64,000 nt of DNA from Microbacterium sp. JZ31 (GCF_016805985.1 NZ_CP017661.1:248001-312000); one strand, 5' to 3'. Numbered from the stretch's first letter, positions 52,183 to 61,239 are shown. Notes: generated by a model from the letters alone, not told the origin. Translations and numbers: made by a program.

Positions 52183-53172
52183 CTACGCGGCCGTGCCGGC
52201 AAGGTCCGCCCGCAGCCGGTCGATCTGGCCGAGGATCGCCAGCGTCTGCGCGTGCGGCACGAGCGGCGACTCGCGCAGCTCCGCGCGCAGGCAGCGCGCG
52301 ACCTCGGCGGCCTCGTTGCCAAAGCCGCGGCCGTACAGCGGCTGCGGCGGGTCGAACCGCAGCGGCTCGCCGCCCGCCGCGCCGCCGCTCGGATGGAACG
52401 TGAAGTGCGTGGGCGCGAAGAAGTCGGGGATGTCGATCCAGCCCGCGTCCGTCGACAGGCGCGCCGCGATCGGCGCGTGCCGCGTGAGGCCGACCGCCAG
52501 GCTCGCGACGGCGTCGTCCGGATACCGGCCCGCGATCGCGACGTCGAGATCGACCGCGTCGGTGACGCCCGTCGCGCGCAGCTGGAGCGCCTCGCCGAGC
52601 AGGATGTGCGCGAGCGTCAGCGGGTAGACGCCGACGTCGAGCAGCGCGCCGCCGCCGAGCGCGGGGTTCAGCAGCCGGTGCTCGGGGCCGGCGTCGACGC
52701 GGAACGCGAACTCCGCGAACAGGTGCCGCGGAGCCCCGAACTCGCCCGCCGCGAGCCGCGCGCGCAGGTCGAGGATCACGGGATTGCACGCCATCCACAT
52801 GCCCTCCATGAGGAAGCGGTCGTGGGTGCGCGCGGTCTCGATGAGCGACGCGGCGAGCGTCCGGTCGAGCGTGAGCGGCTTCTCGCACAGGACGTGCTTG
52901 CCCGCCTCGAGTGCGCGGGTCGCCTGCTCGTGGTGCAGCGCGTGCGGCGAGGCGATGTAGACGACGTCGATGTCGTCGGCCGCGAGCAGCTCGTCGTACG
53001 ACGCGTACGAACGCGCGGCGCCGTGGCGCGCGGCGAACGCGGCCGAGCGCTCGGCGTCGCGCGAGGCCACGGCGACGAGCTCGGCGCCCGGCGTGACCGC
53101 GAGATCCGCGGCGAAGGAGTCGGCGATGGAGCCGGGCGCGAGGATGCCCCAGCGGATGGCGGTGTCGGTCAC
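52183..53172 (-). CDS. Gfo/Idh/MocA-family NAD(P)-dependent oxidoreductase
   Basis: This 329-residue protein has the Rossmann start IRWGILAPGSIADSFAADL, YIASPHALHHEQATRALEAGKHVLCEKPLTLD with the conserved E-K-P Lys, and GGGALLDVGVYPLTLAHILLG. This family oxidises or reduces sugars and related polyols; the substrate is unknown. TATGCT (53179-53184, coding strand) is 6 bases before the GTG, suggesting leaderless expression. It is divergent from the cellobiose cluster and may lie under the same operators. Confidence 0.88.
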   Translation of the reverse strand: MTDTAIRWGILAPGSIADSFAADLAVTPGAELVAVASRDAERSAAFAARHGAARSYASYDELLAADDIDVVYIASPHALHHEQATRALEAGKHVLCEKPLTLDRTLAASLIETARTHDRFLMEGMWMACNPVILDLRARLAAGEFGAPRHLFAEFAFRVDAGPEHRLLNPALGGGALLDVGVYPLTLAHILLGEALQLRATGVTDAVDLDVAIAGRYPDDAVASLAVGLTRHAPIAARLSTDAGWIDIPDFFAPTHFTFHPSGGAAGGEPLRFDPPQPLYGRGFGNEAAEVARCLRAELRESPLVPHAQTLAILGQIDRLRADLAGTAA

Positions 53173-53238
53173 GGGGCGAGCATAGCGGCGGCGGAACGGC
53201 GGCGAGCGGGCGCGCTCGATCACATCCTGATCACGGTG

Positions 53239-53267
53239 TTGCATTCGTGGGAGCGCTCCCATAAGCT
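53239..53267 (+). promoter_or_regulatory. Promoter of the ceb operon
   Basis: TTGCAT (53239-53244) and TAAGCT (53262-53267) are separated by 17 bases. The first CebR-type operator fills the spacer exactly. Confidence 0.7.
53248..53261. promoter_or_regulatory. CebR-type operator 1, TGGGAGCGCTCCCA
   Basis: This perfect 14-bp palindrome is identical to the operator known for CebR of Streptomyces. It sits between the -35 and -10 boxes of the ceb promoter. Confidence 0.88.
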
Positions 53268-53283
53268 CGCACCCAACCTCGGG

Positions 53284-53297
53284 TGGGAGCGCTCCCA
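53284..53297. promoter_or_regulatory. CebR-type operator 2, TGGGAGCGCTCCCA
   Basis: This second perfect copy, extended by one pair to GTGGGAGCGCTCCCAC, is 36 bases to the right of the first, just beyond the expected transcription start. Confidence 0.88.
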
Positions 53298-53372
53298 CGC
53301 CACTCGCCGGAGGTCCCCCTCACCATCGGGGCGCGCCATGACGGCGCCTTGCCCACCACAAAGGAGTGAACT

Positions 53373-54701
53373 GTGAAGGCACACACCTGGCGTCGTCTCG
53401 GCGCCATCGCCGCGTCGGGCTCTGTCGCGGCGCTCGCCCTCGCCGGCTGCGCGCCGGCGACGAACGGCGGCACGGGCGGCGGGGAGCCGGCGTCCGACGA
53501 GCCCGTCACCCTCACCATCACGACGTTCGGCACCTTCGGCTACGAGGACCTGTACGAGCAGTACATGGACGAGCACCCGAACGTCACGATCGAGGCCACC
53601 AACATCGACACGGGCGGCAACGCCCGCACCGACCTCTTCACGAAGCTCGGCGCGGGCTCGGGTCTCTCCGACATCGTCGCCATCGAGGAGGGCTGGCTCG
53701 GCGCGGTCATGGAGGACGGGGTCTCCGACCAGTTCGTCGACCTGCGCGACTACGGCATCGAGGATCGCAAGGGCGACTGGGTCGACTGGAAGTACGCCAC
53801 CGGCACGGACCCGCAGGGCCGCGTGATCGGCTATGGCACCGACATCGGTCCGGCGGGTCTCTGCTACAGCACCAAGGCCTTCGAAGCCGCCGGCCTGCCG
53901 ACCGACCGCGACGAGGTCGCGGAACTGCTCGAGGGCGACTGGGCCCACTACTTCGAGGTCGGCCAGGAGTACACCGACAAGACCGGCAAGGCCTGGTTCG
54001 ATCACTCCGGCTTCGTGTGGAACTCGATCGTCAACCAGCAGGCCGAGGGCTACTACACGTCCGACGGCGAGCTGAACGTCGAGGGCAACGACGACCTGCG
54101 CGCCAACTTCGACCTCCTCGCCGAGGCCGTCGAGGGCGGCCAGTCCGCCGCGCAGGCCGCGTGGGACTGGAACGGCGGAAAGTCGTTCCTCGACAACACG
54201 TTCGCGACCTTCGTCTGCCCCGGTTGGATGCTGGGCGTGATCCAGGGCTCGATCGAGGGCGCGGGCGGCGGCGCCGACAGCGGCTGGGACTTCGCCGACG
54301 TCTTCCCCGGCGGCGCGGGCAACTGGGGCGGCGCCTGGCTGTCGATCCCCGAGTCCAGCCAGAACAAGGAGGCGGCCGCCGCACTCGCCGACTGGCTGAC
54401 GCAGCCCGAGCAGCAGGTGAAGCAGGCGGCCGCGGCCGGCAACTTCCCCTCCACCCTGGAGGCGCAGGCGACGCTCGCCGAGGAGGCGACGCCGAACGAG
54501 TTCTTCAACGGCTCGCCGACCGGTGCCATCCTCGCCTCGCGTGCCGAGGGCGTGAAGGCCCAGTTCAAGGGCCCGGACGACTCCGTCATCCAGGAGAACG
54601 TGTTCGGCCCCGCGCTGCAGAAGCTCGACCGCGGCGAGCTCGACGCCGACGGAGCGTGGGAAGAGGCGCTCTCGCTCATGACCGAGCTGGAAGTCCGGTA
54701 A
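53373..54701 (+). CDS. cebE: Cellobiose/cello-oligosaccharide ABC transporter substrate-binding lipoprotein
   Basis: This 442-residue lipoprotein has its lipobox Cys at about residue 26 (ALAGC). It is a family 1 extracellular sugar-binding protein: TFGTFGYEDLYEQYMDEHPNVTIEA, GSGLSDIVAIEEGWL and YGTDIGPAGLCYS. The two operators upstream and the GH1 gene downstream identify it as CebE-like. GTG at 53373 has an AAGGAGTG site. No ATPase gene is in the cluster, as in Streptomyces, where MsiK serves several importers. Confidence 0.88.
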   Translation: MKAHTWRRLGAIAASGSVAALALAGCAPATNGGTGGGEPASDEPVTLTITTFGTFGYEDLYEQYMDEHPNVTIEATNIDTGGNARTDLFTKLGAGSGLSDIVAIEEGWLGAVMEDGVSDQFVDLRDYGIEDRKGDWVDWKYATGTDPQGRVIGYGTDIGPAGLCYSTKAFEAAGLPTDRDEVAELLEGDWAHYFEVGQEYTDKTGKAWFDHSGFVWNSIVNQQAEGYYTSDGELNVEGNDDLRANFDLLAEAVEGGQSAAQAAWDWNGGKSFLDNTFATFVCPGWMLGVIQGSIEGAGGGADSGWDFADVFPGGAGNWGGAWLSIPESSQNKEAAAALADWLTQPEQQVKQAAAAGNFPSTLEAQATLAEEATPNEFFNGSPTGAILASRAEGVKAQFKGPDDSVIQENVFGPALQKLDRGELDADGAWEEALSLMTELEVR

Positions 54702-54713
54702 CCCACCGCACGC

Positions 54714-54752
54714 GCGCGTGCCGGGGCCGGGCCTGAAGGTCCCGGCACGCGC
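54714..54752 (+). terminator. Intercistronic hairpin between cebE and cebF
   Basis: A perfect 12-bp stem (GCGCGTGCCGGG with CCCGGCACGCGC, loop 15) follows the binding-protein gene. It probably limits readthrough or stabilises the cebE message, giving more binding protein than permease. Confidence 0.55.
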
Positions 54753-54808
54753 CGCTCCAGGGCCCCGCGCCCGCCCGCCCCACCGCTCCCGACCCAGGAC
54801 GTGTCGCC

Positions 54809-55825
54809 ATGACCACCACGCTGTCCGCGCAGACCACGCGCCCGAACGTGCCGCCGCCGGCGCCGTCGTTCCGGCAGAGGCTCTCGCGCTTCGACCTCAA
54901 GGCGTCGCCGTACTTCTACGTGTCGCCCTTCTTCCTTCTGTTCGCGCTCACCGGCCTGTTCCCGCTCGCGTACACCGCCTACGTCTCGGTGCACGAATGG
55001 GACCTGCTGCGGGGGCAGGGCGAGTTCGTGGGACTCGGCAACTTCGCCGAGCTCCTCGCGGACGGGATGTTCTGGAACTCGATCTTCAACACCGTCAGCA
55101 TCTTCGTGCTGTCGGCGATCCCACAGCTGCTCGTCGCCATCGTCGTGGCATACCTGCTCGATCAGGGCCTGCGTGCGCCGACCTTCTGGCGCATGGGCGT
55201 GCTGCTGCCGTTCGTGGTGACGCCCGTCGCGGTCGCCCTCATCTTCTCCAGCGTGTTCAACGAGGCCGACGGCCTCGCCAACAACCTCGTCAACCTCATC
55301 GGCATCGCCGACCTGGAGTGGAAGCACGACAAGTTCCTCAGCCACCTCGCGATCGCGATCATGGTGAACTTCCGCTGGACGGGCTACAACGCGCTGATCC
55401 TGCTCGCCGCGATGCAGGCCGTGCCGCGAGACCTCTACGAGTCGGCCGCCCTCGACGGCGCGGGAAGCGTGCGCCGCTTCCTCTCGATCACGATCCCGTC
55501 GATCCGCCCCACCCTGATCTTCGTGATCATCACGGCGACCATCGGCGGCCTCCAGATCTTCGCCGAGCCGAAGCTGCTCGACGTCGCCAACGCGGGCGGC
55601 ATCGGCGGCTCCGATCGGCAGTTCCAGACGACCGTGCTCTTCATGTGGGAGCTGGCGTTCTTCCGCCGCAACTTCGGCGAGGCGTCGGCGGTGGCATGGC
55701 TGCTGTTCCTGCTGATCGTGGGCATCGGCCTCATCAACTTCTTCCTCTCACGCCGGATCGCCACGGGCGACGGCGCGAGGCCGAACCGCAGGGCCCGGCG
55801 CGCTGCAAAGGAGGCCGTCAAGTGA
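54809..55825 (+). CDS. cebF: Sugar ABC transporter permease (CebF-like)
   Basis: This 338-residue MalF-type permease has six membrane segments, a short cytoplasmic N-terminus and the EAA motif YESAALDGAGSVRRFLSITIPSIRPT. It ends with a basic tail rich in Arg. The stop overlaps the next start (GTGA), and an AAAGGAGG site for the next gene lies within its last codons. Confidence 0.9.
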   Translation: MTTTLSAQTTRPNVPPPAPSFRQRLSRFDLKASPYFYVSPFFLLFALTGLFPLAYTAYVSVHEWDLLRGQGEFVGLGNFAELLADGMFWNSIFNTVSIFVLSAIPQLLVAIVVAYLLDQGLRAPTFWRMGVLLPFVVTPVAVALIFSSVFNEADGLANNLVNLIGIADLEWKHDKFLSHLAIAIMVNFRWTGYNALILLAAMQAVPRDLYESAALDGAGSVRRFLSITIPSIRPTLIFVIITATIGGLQIFAEPKLLDVANAGGIGGSDRQFQTTVLFMWELAFFRRNFGEASAVAWLLFLLIVGIGLINFFLSRRIATGDGARPNRRARRAAKEAVK

Positions 55826-56745
55826 GCACCCTGACCGAAGACTCGACGCGCGCGATCGTCACCGGCACGCCCGAGGCCACCTCCGGGCGCCCGCCCCGCC
55901 GTCGCTCGGCACGAGGCGGCGTGGCAGGCCTCGGAAGCCGGCCGGGCTTCCTCACCTATGGCCTGCTGACCGCCTTCCTGGTCGGCAGCGCCTACCCGCT
56001 GTGGTGGTCGTTCGTGGTCGCGAGCGGCACCAACCAGACGCGCTCCGAGACGCTGCCCCTGATCCCCGGCGGCAACTTCCTGGCGAACGCCGCCAGGGTC
56101 TTCGACGCGATCCCGTTCTGGACGGCGCTGCTGAACTCGGTGCTTGTCTCGACGATCATCACCGTGTCCGTCGTGTGCTTCTCGACGCTCGCGGGGTACG
56201 CGTTCGCCAAGCTGCGCTTCCGCGGCCGCGACGGGCTGATGGTGTTCGTCATCGCGACCATGGCGATCCCGACCCAGCTGGGCATCATCCCGTTGTTCAT
56301 GGTCATGCGGCAGTTCGGCTGGACCGGCACGATCGGCGCCGTGATCATCCCGACGCTCGTGACGGCGTTCGGTGTGTTCTTCATGCGCCAGTACCTCGTC
56401 GACGTGATCCCGGACGAGCTCATCGAGGCGGCGCGCGTGGACGGCGCGAACCAGTTCCGCACGTTCCTGACCGTGGGCCTGCCCGCCGCGCGGCCCGCCA
56501 TGGCGATCCTCGGCCTGTTCACGTTCATGACCGCCTGGACCGACTACCTGTGGCCGCTGCTGGTGCTGAGCCCGCAGAACCCCACGCTGCAGACCGCGCT
56601 GAGCAACCTGCAGTCGGGCTTCTACAAGGACTACTCGATCGTGCTCGCGGGCGCCGTCCTCGCGACGATCCCGCTGCTCATCCTGTTCGTCGTTGCGGGC
56701 AAGCAACTCATCAGCGGCATCATGGCCGGAGCCGTCAAGGGCTGA
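55822..56745 (+). CDS. cebG: Carbohydrate ABC transporter permease (CebG-like)
   Basis: This 307-residue MalG-type permease has a disordered basic N-terminus of about 45 residues and then six membrane segments with the EAA motif IEAARVDGANQFRTFLTVGLPAARPA. GTG at 55822 overlaps the cebF stop and follows AAAGGAGG. It pairs with CebF for uptake of cello-oligosaccharides. Confidence 0.9.
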   Translation: MSTLTEDSTRAIVTGTPEATSGRPPRRRSARGGVAGLGSRPGFLTYGLLTAFLVGSAYPLWWSFVVASGTNQTRSETLPLIPGGNFLANAARVFDAIPFWTALLNSVLVSTIITVSVVCFSTLAGYAFAKLRFRGRDGLMVFVIATMAIPTQLGIIPLFMVMRQFGWTGTIGAVIIPTLVTAFGVFFMRQYLVDVIPDELIEAARVDGANQFRTFLTVGLPAARPAMAILGLFTFMTAWTDYLWPLLVLSPQNPTLQTALSNLQSGFYKDYSIVLAGAVLATIPLLILFVVAGKQLISGIMAGAVKG

Positions 56746-56777
56746 CGCCGCGCCTGTCCGCGACATATCCTGCGCCC

Positions 56778-56791
56778 TGAGAGCGCTACCG
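56778..56791. promoter_or_regulatory. Degenerate CebR-type operator before the beta-glucosidase gene
   Basis: TGAGAGCGCTACCG matches TGGGAGCGCTCCCA at 11 of 14 positions and lies 13 bases before the GH1 start. Confidence 0.45.
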
Positions 56792-56803
56792 AGAGAGACC
56801 GTC

Positions 56804-58273
56804 ATGACCACTTCCCCCCGCACCTTCCCGCACGAGTTCCTGTTCGGCGCCGCGACCGCCGCCTACCAGATCGAGGGCGCCGCCTTCGAGGACGGGCGCA
56901 CGGCGTCGATCTGGGACCACTTCAGCCGGATCCCGGGTGCCGTCATCAACGCCGACAACGGCGATGTCGCGACGGATCACTACCACCGGTACCGCGAGGA
57001 CGTCGCGCTCATGAAGCAGCTGGGGCTGCAGACGTACCGGTTCTCCACGTCGTGGTCGCGCGTGCGGCCCGACGGGGGAGCGGTGAATCAGAAGGGCATC
57101 GACTTCTACAGCCGCCTCGTCGACGAGCTGCTCGGCGCGGGCATCCTGCCGTGGCTCACGCTGCACCACTGGGACATGCCGCAGGCGCTCGAGGAGAAGG
57201 GCGGCTGGGTCTCCCGCGACACGGTGGACCGCTTCCTCGAGTACGCGCTGTCGGTGCACGACGCGCTCGGCGACCGCGTGACGAAGTGGACGACCCACAA
57301 CGAGCCGTGGTGCTCGTCCTTCCTGTCGTACACGGGCGGCGAGCACGCGCCGGGTCACCAGAGCGTGCGCGAGGGCCTGCTGGCCTCCCACCACCTGCTG
57401 CTCTCGCACGGCCGCACGGTCGAGGAGCTCCGCGCGCGCGACGCCGCGCTCGAGTTCGGCATCACGCTCAACCTCACGAACGGCGAGCCGGTGGATCCCG
57501 CGGACCCCGCCGACCGGGACGCCGCCCGCCGCGTCGACGGCCAGTTCAACCGCTGGTTCCTGGACCCGATCTTCCGGGGGCAGTACCCGGCCGACATCGT
57601 GGCGGACATCCGCGCGGTCGACGCCGACGCCGTGGCGGCGTTCGAGGCGGCCGTGCAGGACGGCGACCTCGCCGTCGTCTCCACGCCGCTCGACTTCCTC
57701 GGCGTGAACTACTACCACGGTGAGTACGTCACGGGTCATGTCCCCGCGAACCCCGCGCCGAAGGGCGAGGCGCCGACCGACTGGCCGAAGCGCTCGCCGT
57801 TCCCGGCCATGCAGGGCGTGCACTGGGCCGAGCGCGGCTTCGCCCGCACGACCATGAACTGGGAGGTCGACTTCGCGGGCCTCACGAACCTGCTGAACCG
57901 CGTCTCGGCCGACTACGCCCAGCCGGCCGGCGTGCCGCTGTACGTCACGGAGAACGGCGCCGCGTACGACGACGAGCTCGTGGACGGTCAGGTGCACGAC
58001 GGTGAGCGTCTCGAGTTCGTGCGCGGACATGTCGCCGCCGTGCTCGACGCGATCGACGCCGGGACCGACGTTCGGGGATACTTCTACTGGTCGCTGCTCG
58101 ACAACTACGAGTGGGCCTGGGGGTACGAGAAGCGATTCGGCATCGTCCGCGTCGATTACGACACGCAGGTGCGCACCATCAAGGACAGCGGCCGCGAGTA
58201 CGCAAGGATCATCGCAGCGCGCTCGGTCGAGGGATCGGGCATCGCGAGGGCCGAAGCGCCGGTCCTCGGCTAG
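56804..58273 (+). CDS. bglC: GH1 beta-glucosidase
   Basis: This 489-residue family 1 glycosidase has the N-terminal signature FLFGAATAAYQIEGA. The acid/base Glu167 is in TTHNEPW, the nucleophile Glu383 in YVTENGAAY, and YFYWSLLDNYEWAWGYEKRFGIV follows. No signal peptide is present, so imported cellobiose is cleaved in the cytoplasm. It lies between cebG and cebR. Confidence 0.94.
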   Translation: MTTSPRTFPHEFLFGAATAAYQIEGAAFEDGRTASIWDHFSRIPGAVINADNGDVATDHYHRYREDVALMKQLGLQTYRFSTSWSRVRPDGGAVNQKGIDFYSRLVDELLGAGILPWLTLHHWDMPQALEEKGGWVSRDTVDRFLEYALSVHDALGDRVTKWTTHNEPWCSSFLSYTGGEHAPGHQSVREGLLASHHLLLSHGRTVEELRARDAALEFGITLNLTNGEPVDPADPADRDAARRVDGQFNRWFLDPIFRGQYPADIVADIRAVDADAVAAFEAAVQDGDLAVVSTPLDFLGVNYYHGEYVTGHVPANPAPKGEAPTDWPKRSPFPAMQGVHWAERGFARTTMNWEVDFAGLTNLLNRVSADYAQPAGVPLYVTENGAAYDDELVDGQVHDGERLEFVRGHVAAVLDAIDAGTDVRGYFYWSLLDNYEWAWGYEKRFGIVRVDYDTQVRTIKDSGREYARIIAARSVEGSGIARAEAPVLG

Positions 58274-58280
58274 GAGACCG

Positions 58281-59327
58281 ATGGAACGACCCAGCACCAC
58301 GCTTCCTCGAGCGGGAGCCACGCGGGGGTCGACCGCGGCGACGATCGAGGAGGTCGCGGCGCGCGCCGGGGTCTCCCGGTCCACCGTGTCGCGCGTGCTG
58401 GGTGGCGGCGACCGCGTCAGTCCCGCGGCGCTCGAGTCGGTGCGCCGCGCGATCGACGAGCTGGCCTACGTCCCCAACCGGGCGGCGCGCTCCCTCGCCA
58501 GCAGGCAGACGCTCGCGATCGCCCTGGTCGTGCCCGAGGACACCAAGCGCTTCTTCGGCGACCCGTTCTTCGCCGCGATCGTCGGCGGGATCAACGGCCG
58601 GCTCGCGTCCACCGAATACCTGCTGAACCTCTTCATCGCGTCGGGCGACCCGGGCGACAAGACCACGAACTATCTCGTGGGCGGCAACGTCGACGGCGCG
58701 CTGATCGTGTCGCACCACGCGTCGAACACGTTCCTCGAGCGGATCCATCGCGCGGTTCCCGTCGTGTTCGGTGGCCGACCGGTCGCGGCCGACGGTTCCG
58801 GCTATTACTTCGTGGACGTCGACAACGTCGAGGGAGGCCGGATCGCCACGCGCTACCTCGTCGAGCGCGGCCACCGCCGCGTCGGGACGATCACGGGCCC
58901 GCTCGACATGGCGGTGGGATCCGACCGCCTGCAGGGCTACCGCGAGGTGCTGGCGGAGGCGGGCCTGCCCGCCGGGTCGGCGGAGAACGGCGACTTCACC
59001 GTCGAGGGCGGTGCGGCCGCGATGGTCCGGATCCTCGCGGCCGGCGATCCCCCCGATGCGCTGTTCGTGGCGAGCGACCTGATGGCACGCGGTGCGCTCG
59101 GCGTGCTGCAGGCGCGCGGCCTGCGCGTTCCCGACGACCTCGCGATCGTGAGCTTCGACGACTCTCCCGTCGCGACCGAGATGGCGCCGCGGCTGACGAC
59201 CGTGCGGCAGCCTTCGCGGGAGCAGGGCGAGGCGATGACCGACGTGCTCCTCGCCCGACTCGCGGGCGAGGAGCCGCCGCATGCGACCATCCTGCAGGCC
59301 GAGCTGGTCATCCGGGAGACGGCCTGA
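58281..59327 (+). CDS. cebR: LacI-family repressor (CebR-like)
   Basis: This 348-residue regulator has a LacI helix-turn-helix at residues 20-70 (ATIEEVAARAGVSRSTVSRVLGG, ELAYVPNRAARSLASR) and a sugar-binding periplasmic-type domain (ALVVPEDTKRFFGDPFFAAIVGG, ALFVASDLMARGALGVLQARG, SFDDSPVATEMAPRLTTVRQP). ATG at 58281 has an AGGAGACC site and is 7 bases after the GH1 stop. The palindromes at 53248 and 53284 are the expected targets, and cellobiose the expected inducer by analogy with Streptomyces CebR. Confidence 0.92.
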   Translation: MERPSTTLPRAGATRGSTAATIEEVAARAGVSRSTVSRVLGGGDRVSPAALESVRRAIDELAYVPNRAARSLASRQTLAIALVVPEDTKRFFGDPFFAAIVGGINGRLASTEYLLNLFIASGDPGDKTTNYLVGGNVDGALIVSHHASNTFLERIHRAVPVVFGGRPVAADGSGYYFVDVDNVEGGRIATRYLVERGHRRVGTITGPLDMAVGSDRLQGYREVLAEAGLPAGSAENGDFTVEGGAAAMVRILAAGDPPDALFVASDLMARGALGVLQARGLRVPDDLAIVSFDDSPVATEMAPRLTTVRQPSREQGEAMTDVLLARLAGEEPPHATILQAELVIRETA

Positions 59328-59371
59328 ATCCGCTCTCGACGGGGGGTTTCCGCGACCGATAGCGTGACGGC

Positions 59372-59725
59372 ATGCCGTTGCTCTTCTCGCTGCTGGTGCT
59401 GGCGTTCTCCGTCGTCACGCTGATCGACATCGTCACGCGGGACGAGGGGCAGGTGAAGCACCTGCCGAAGATCGCGTGGATCCTCCTGGCGATCCTGCTG
59501 CCGATCGTGGGCGGCATCGTGTGGTGGGCCGCGGGGCGCGAGTACCCCGAGCGCCCCGTCCGCGCCCCGCGGACGGCGATGCCCGCGCCGGTGCGGATCG
59601 TCGACGACCGCAGGATGGACCGCCGCACGACCGAGCAGCAGCTCGCCGACCTCGAGCGCGAGATCGAGGCCGATCGCCTGCGCGCGGAGATCGCGCGCCG
59701 CAGGACCGAGCGCGACGAGGCCTGA
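59372..59725 (+). CDS. Small membrane protein with phospholipase D N-terminal-like (PLDc_N) domain
   Basis: This 117-residue protein has two hydrophobic helices (residues 3-20 and 34-54: KIAWILLAILLPIVGGIVWWAAGR), characteristic of the PLDc_N domain. A charged C-terminal coiled-coil-like tail follows (TEQQLADLEREIEADRLRAEIARRR). No catalytic PLD motif is present. A TAGCGT box (59360-59365) is 6 bases before the ATG, so it is likely leaderless. Confidence 0.8.
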   Translation: MPLLFSLLVLAFSVVTLIDIVTRDEGQVKHLPKIAWILLAILLPIVGGIVWWAAGREYPERPVRAPRTAMPAPVRIVDDRRMDRRTTEQQLADLEREIEADRLRAEIARRRTERDEA

Positions 59726-59772
59726 CCGGACCGGGGCGCTGTCGCACGCGATCGCACGCCGGGGCGGGGCAC

Positions 59773-60165
59773 TCACACGGGTTCGGCGACGACCTCGACC
59801 TTGAACCCGGAGGCGTTCTCCAGCCAGCCGGCGTGGTGATCCGGTCCGCCGGCGTGCGGATAGCGATCCTGGTACAGCGGAGTCCACCCGTGACCGGGCG
59901 CGTCGGCCATGATCCGGTCGACGTCGGCACGCGATCCGCCGCGGAAGGCGAGGTGGTTGAGCCCCGCACGCCGCCGATCGTGATCGCCGGACTGAAGAGG
60001 AGCCTCGGTGAACGTCAGGTGCAGGCGGCCCGCACCCCACCTGAAGCCGCCCGCCCACTCGCTCCCGCGCACCCATCCGAGCTGGTCGAGCAGCCAGTCC
60101 CACTCCGCCGCGGCGCGCTCGGCGGAGGCCACCCAGATCTCCACGTGATGCAGGCCCGGGGTCAC
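59773..60165 (-). CDS. VOC-family (glyoxalase/bleomycin-resistance fold) protein
   Basis: This 130-residue single VOC domain has LHHVEIWVASAERAAAEWDWLLDQLGW at the start and NHLAFRGGSRADVD and NASGFKVEVVAEP further on, with His and Glu at the usual metal positions. TACGAT (60172-60177, coding strand) is 6 bases before the GTG, fitting a leaderless transcript. It is divergent from a GNAT gene across 59 bases. The substrate is unknown. Confidence 0.82.
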   Translation of the reverse strand: MTPGLHHVEIWVASAERAAAEWDWLLDQLGWVRGSEWAGGFRWGAGRLHLTFTEAPLQSGDHDRRRAGLNHLAFRGGSRADVDRIMADAPGHGWTPLYQDRYPHAGGPDHHAGWLENASGFKVEVVAEPV

Positions 60166-60224
60166 CCCATCATCGTAGGGCGAGCGCTCCGAATCGCTCT
60201 TCGCGCGGATGGCAGGATCGGCGG

Positions 60225-60635
60225 GTGAGCGAGTACGAGTTCTCAGATGACGCGTCGCGGCTCGACGCCGAATGGATCCACCGCACGCTGGCCACGCATT
60301 CCTACTGGGCGCGGGGGCGTCCTCGCGAGCTGCAGGATGCCGCGAACGCGGGATCGCGCTGCTTCGGCGTGTACGACGGCGAGAGGCAGGTGGCTTTCGC
60401 CCGCCTTGTGACGGACGGAGCGACCTTCGGGTGGCTTGCGGACGTGATCGTGGATCCGGACCGCCGGGGCGAGGGGATCGGCAAGCTGCTCGTCGCGGGA
60501 GTCGCCGCCGAGGTGGACAGGCTCGGCCTCCGACGCACCCTCTTGAAGACCGATGACGCGCACACGCTCTACGAGCGCCACGGCTGGGAGCCGGCGACAC
60601 CGGCAGGTGACTGGCTCGTGCGCGAACGCCCCTGA
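60225..60635 (+). CDS. GNAT-family N-acetyltransferase
   Basis: This 136-residue acetyltransferase has the acetyl-CoA loop VIVDPDRRGEGIGKLLVAGV and the C-terminal TDDAHTLYERHGWEP with the usual Tyr. It resembles small GNAT proteins of unknown acceptor. CAGGAT (60213-60218) lies 6 bases before the GTG, a weaker form of the leaderless box seen on the divergent VOC gene. Confidence 0.85.
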   Translation: MSEYEFSDDASRLDAEWIHRTLATHSYWARGRPRELQDAANAGSRCFGVYDGERQVAFARLVTDGATFGWLADVIVDPDRRGEGIGKLLVAGVAAEVDRLGLRRTLLKTDDAHTLYERHGWEPATPAGDWLVRERP

Positions 60636-60669
60636 CCGGGGCTGCTCGGCGACGACCCTCGCGTCCCGC

Positions 60670-61107
60670 TCAGCCCTTCGTGAGGTCCTGGGCGAGCATC
60701 ACGATGATGCCGCTCGGGCCCCGCAGGTAGGTGAGCCTGTAGACATCCCGGTAGTTCGCGACGCCGCGCAGCGGGTGGCAGCCGTGCCGCGCGGCGATCT
60801 CCAGCGCTGCGTCGATGTCGTCGACCGAGAACGCGACGCGGTGCATCCCGATCTCGTTCGGAAGAGTGGGTTCGGTCTCGATCGCGTCGGGATGCAGGTA
60901 CTCGAACAGCTCGAGCTGCCCGGCGCCGTCGGGCGTCTGCAGGATCGCGATGCGCGCGTGATTGCCGTCGAGGTCCACCGCGGTGTCGGCCCACTCGCCG
61001 CTGATGATGTCGCGACCGGCGACCGTGAGGCCCAGGTCGGTGAAGAACGAGATCGCCTCCTCGATGTCGCGCACCGCGATGCCGACGTTCTCGAGCTTGA
61101 TCGCCAC
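60670..61107 (-). CDS. VOC-family protein (glyoxalase-like)
   Basis: This 145-residue VOC protein begins KLENVGIAVRDIEEAISFFTDLGL, then IAILQTPDGAGQLELFEYLHP, MHRVAFSVDDIDAALEIAARHG, and YLRGPSGIIVMLAQDL. The His and Glu residues at the ends of the beta strands are those of metal-binding VOC enzymes. GTG at 61107 has an AAGGAGGG site. The function is not assigned. Confidence 0.82.
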   Translation of the reverse strand: MAIKLENVGIAVRDIEEAISFFTDLGLTVAGRDIISGEWADTAVDLDGNHARIAILQTPDGAGQLELFEYLHPDAIETEPTLPNEIGMHRVAFSVDDIDAALEIAARHGCHPLRGVANYRDVYRLTYLRGPSGIIVMLAQDLTKG

Positions 61108-61195
61108 GTCAGCCCTCCTTCGCGTCGATCGCACGAGGCGATATGGCAGCGACGGTGCCCATGCGGACATCCTGTCGCCCGAGCCGTACGTGCGA

Positions 61196-61225
61196 AAGGG
61201 CGTCCGGCCGCAGCCGGACGCCCTT
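61196..61225 (-). terminator. Terminator after the uracil permease gene
   Basis: A 13-bp perfect stem (AAGGGCGTCCGGC with GCCGGACGCCCTT, loop 4) lies 15 bases past the permease stop. Confidence 0.75.
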
Positions 61226-61239
61226 CCTTGCCGAGCGGA

